A stretch of 6,293 bases of DNA from NCBI GenBank assembly GCA_003560175.1, contig PWIZ01000107.1:1-6293 (forward strand). The letters are read 5' to 3'. The stretch is from Halomonas sp. GTDB taxonomy: Bacteria; Pseudomonadota; Gammaproteobacteria; Pseudomonadales; Halomonadaceae. Positions 5,889 to 6,293 of the stretch are shown in pieces. The position numbers and the translations under genes are program-made. The notes below the pieces were generated by a model. That model was not told where the DNA came from. It worked only from the letters and a program-made list of their open reading frames with translations, and made no database searches. Positions within the stretch are counted from its first letter, which is position 1; each line of letters begins with the position of its first letter.

Positions 5889-6293
5889 TCAGGCTCGGCG
5901 CGCACCAAGCAGCCGCTGGCAGCGCTCGAAGGCGCTGTCCACGGCCAGCGCCAGCAGGCCGATGATCAGCGCCCCCTGAAGCACATAGGCGGTGTTGCCG
6001 TTGACGATGCCGGAGATGATCGGCGCGCCGAGGTTACTGGCCCCTACCGTGGCGCCCAGCGCGGCGGTGGCGATATTGACGGTGACCGAGGTGCGGATGC
6101 CGGCCAGGATGACCGGCGCGGCCAGCGGCAGCTCCACCTGCCACAGCCGCTGGGCGTCGCTCATGCCCATGCCGCGGGCCGACTCCATGACGCCGGGGGC
6201 GATGCCGGAGAGCCCCGCCAGGGTATTGCGCACGATGGGCAGCAGGCCGTAGAGCAGCAGCGCCACGATGATCGGCCAGGTGCCGAACCCCAG
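5889..6293 (-). CDS. Osmoprotectant-type ABC transporter permease, N-terminus cut by window edge
   Basis: The last 134 codons of an inner-membrane permease are present, and the frame stays open to the right edge. A GTG at 6266 lies inside the conserved helix, so it is not taken as the start. The visible part has a hydrophobic helix with [19 protein letters not shown], then the cytoplasmic EAA loop in the form ESARGMGMS...[16 protein letters not shown], which contacts the ATPase subunit. Two further hydrophobic stretches follow, with [21 protein letters not shown] near the end. The wording of the EAA loop and the LPIVRNT helix matches the ProW/OpuC/YehW group, which imports glycine betaine, choline or related compatible solutes. 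Partner ATPase and binding-protein genes would lie outside the window. The exact substrate cannot be told from this fragment. The stop is 2 bases from the stop of the convergent peroxidase gene. Confidence 0.85.
   Translation of the reverse strand: MGFGTWPIIVALLLYGLLPIVRNTLAGLSGIAPGVMESARGMGMSDAQRLWQVELPLAAPVILAGIRTSVTVNIATAALGATVGASNLGAPIISGIVNGNTAYVLQGALIIGLLALAVDSAFERCQRLLGARRA

Overview
The window is GC-rich, densely coded, and almost entirely explained by conventional protein genes. The branched-chain 2-oxo acid dehydrogenase genes, the LiuR-type palindrome and the osmoprotectant-type ABC permease suggest a GC-rich gammaproteobacterium. A Halomonas-like halophile is my best guess, but this is an inference; no rRNA or other marker is present. 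I see no mobile element, CRISPR array, tRNA or rRNA, and no gene-free stretch longer than about 241 bases.

Layout, left to right. Positions 1-1080 (minus) hold the first 360 codons of a Hanks-type protein kinase that runs off the left edge. A 165-base gap follows. Positions 1246-5087 (minus) hold a tight three-gene operon, transcribed right to left: E1 alpha (bkdA1), E1 beta (bkdA2) and a two-lipoyl-domain E2 (bkdB). The junctions are 1 and 13 bases, each with a Shine-Dalgarno sequence. A 241-base divergent control region (5088-5328) carries a 16-base palindrome resembling LiuR operators. Positions 5329-5886 (plus) hold an exported glutathione-peroxidase-fold protein. Two bases later, convergent with it, is the C-terminal part of a glycine betaine/choline-type ABC permease (5889-6293, minus), which runs off the right edge.

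How the genes work together. BkdA1 and BkdA2 would form the thiamine-diphosphate E1 that decarboxylates the 2-oxo acids of valine, leucine and isoleucine. BkdB carries the acyl group on its lipoyl arms to coenzyme A. No E3 (lipoamide dehydrogenase) gene is visible; the kinase occupies the position directly after bkdB where pseudomonads have lpdV. The palindrome fits control of this catabolic operon by branched-chain amino acid status. The peroxidase and permease look like separate envelope-stress and osmotic functions that happen to be neighbours, although the peroxidase shares the control region.

The most interesting points are inferences to test. First, a Ser/Thr kinase lies next to a BCKDH whose E1 alpha keeps the serines that mitochondria phosphorylate. 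Second, the exported peroxidase has an Asp at the usual catalytic Gln position. I did not find a clearly unprecedented system here.
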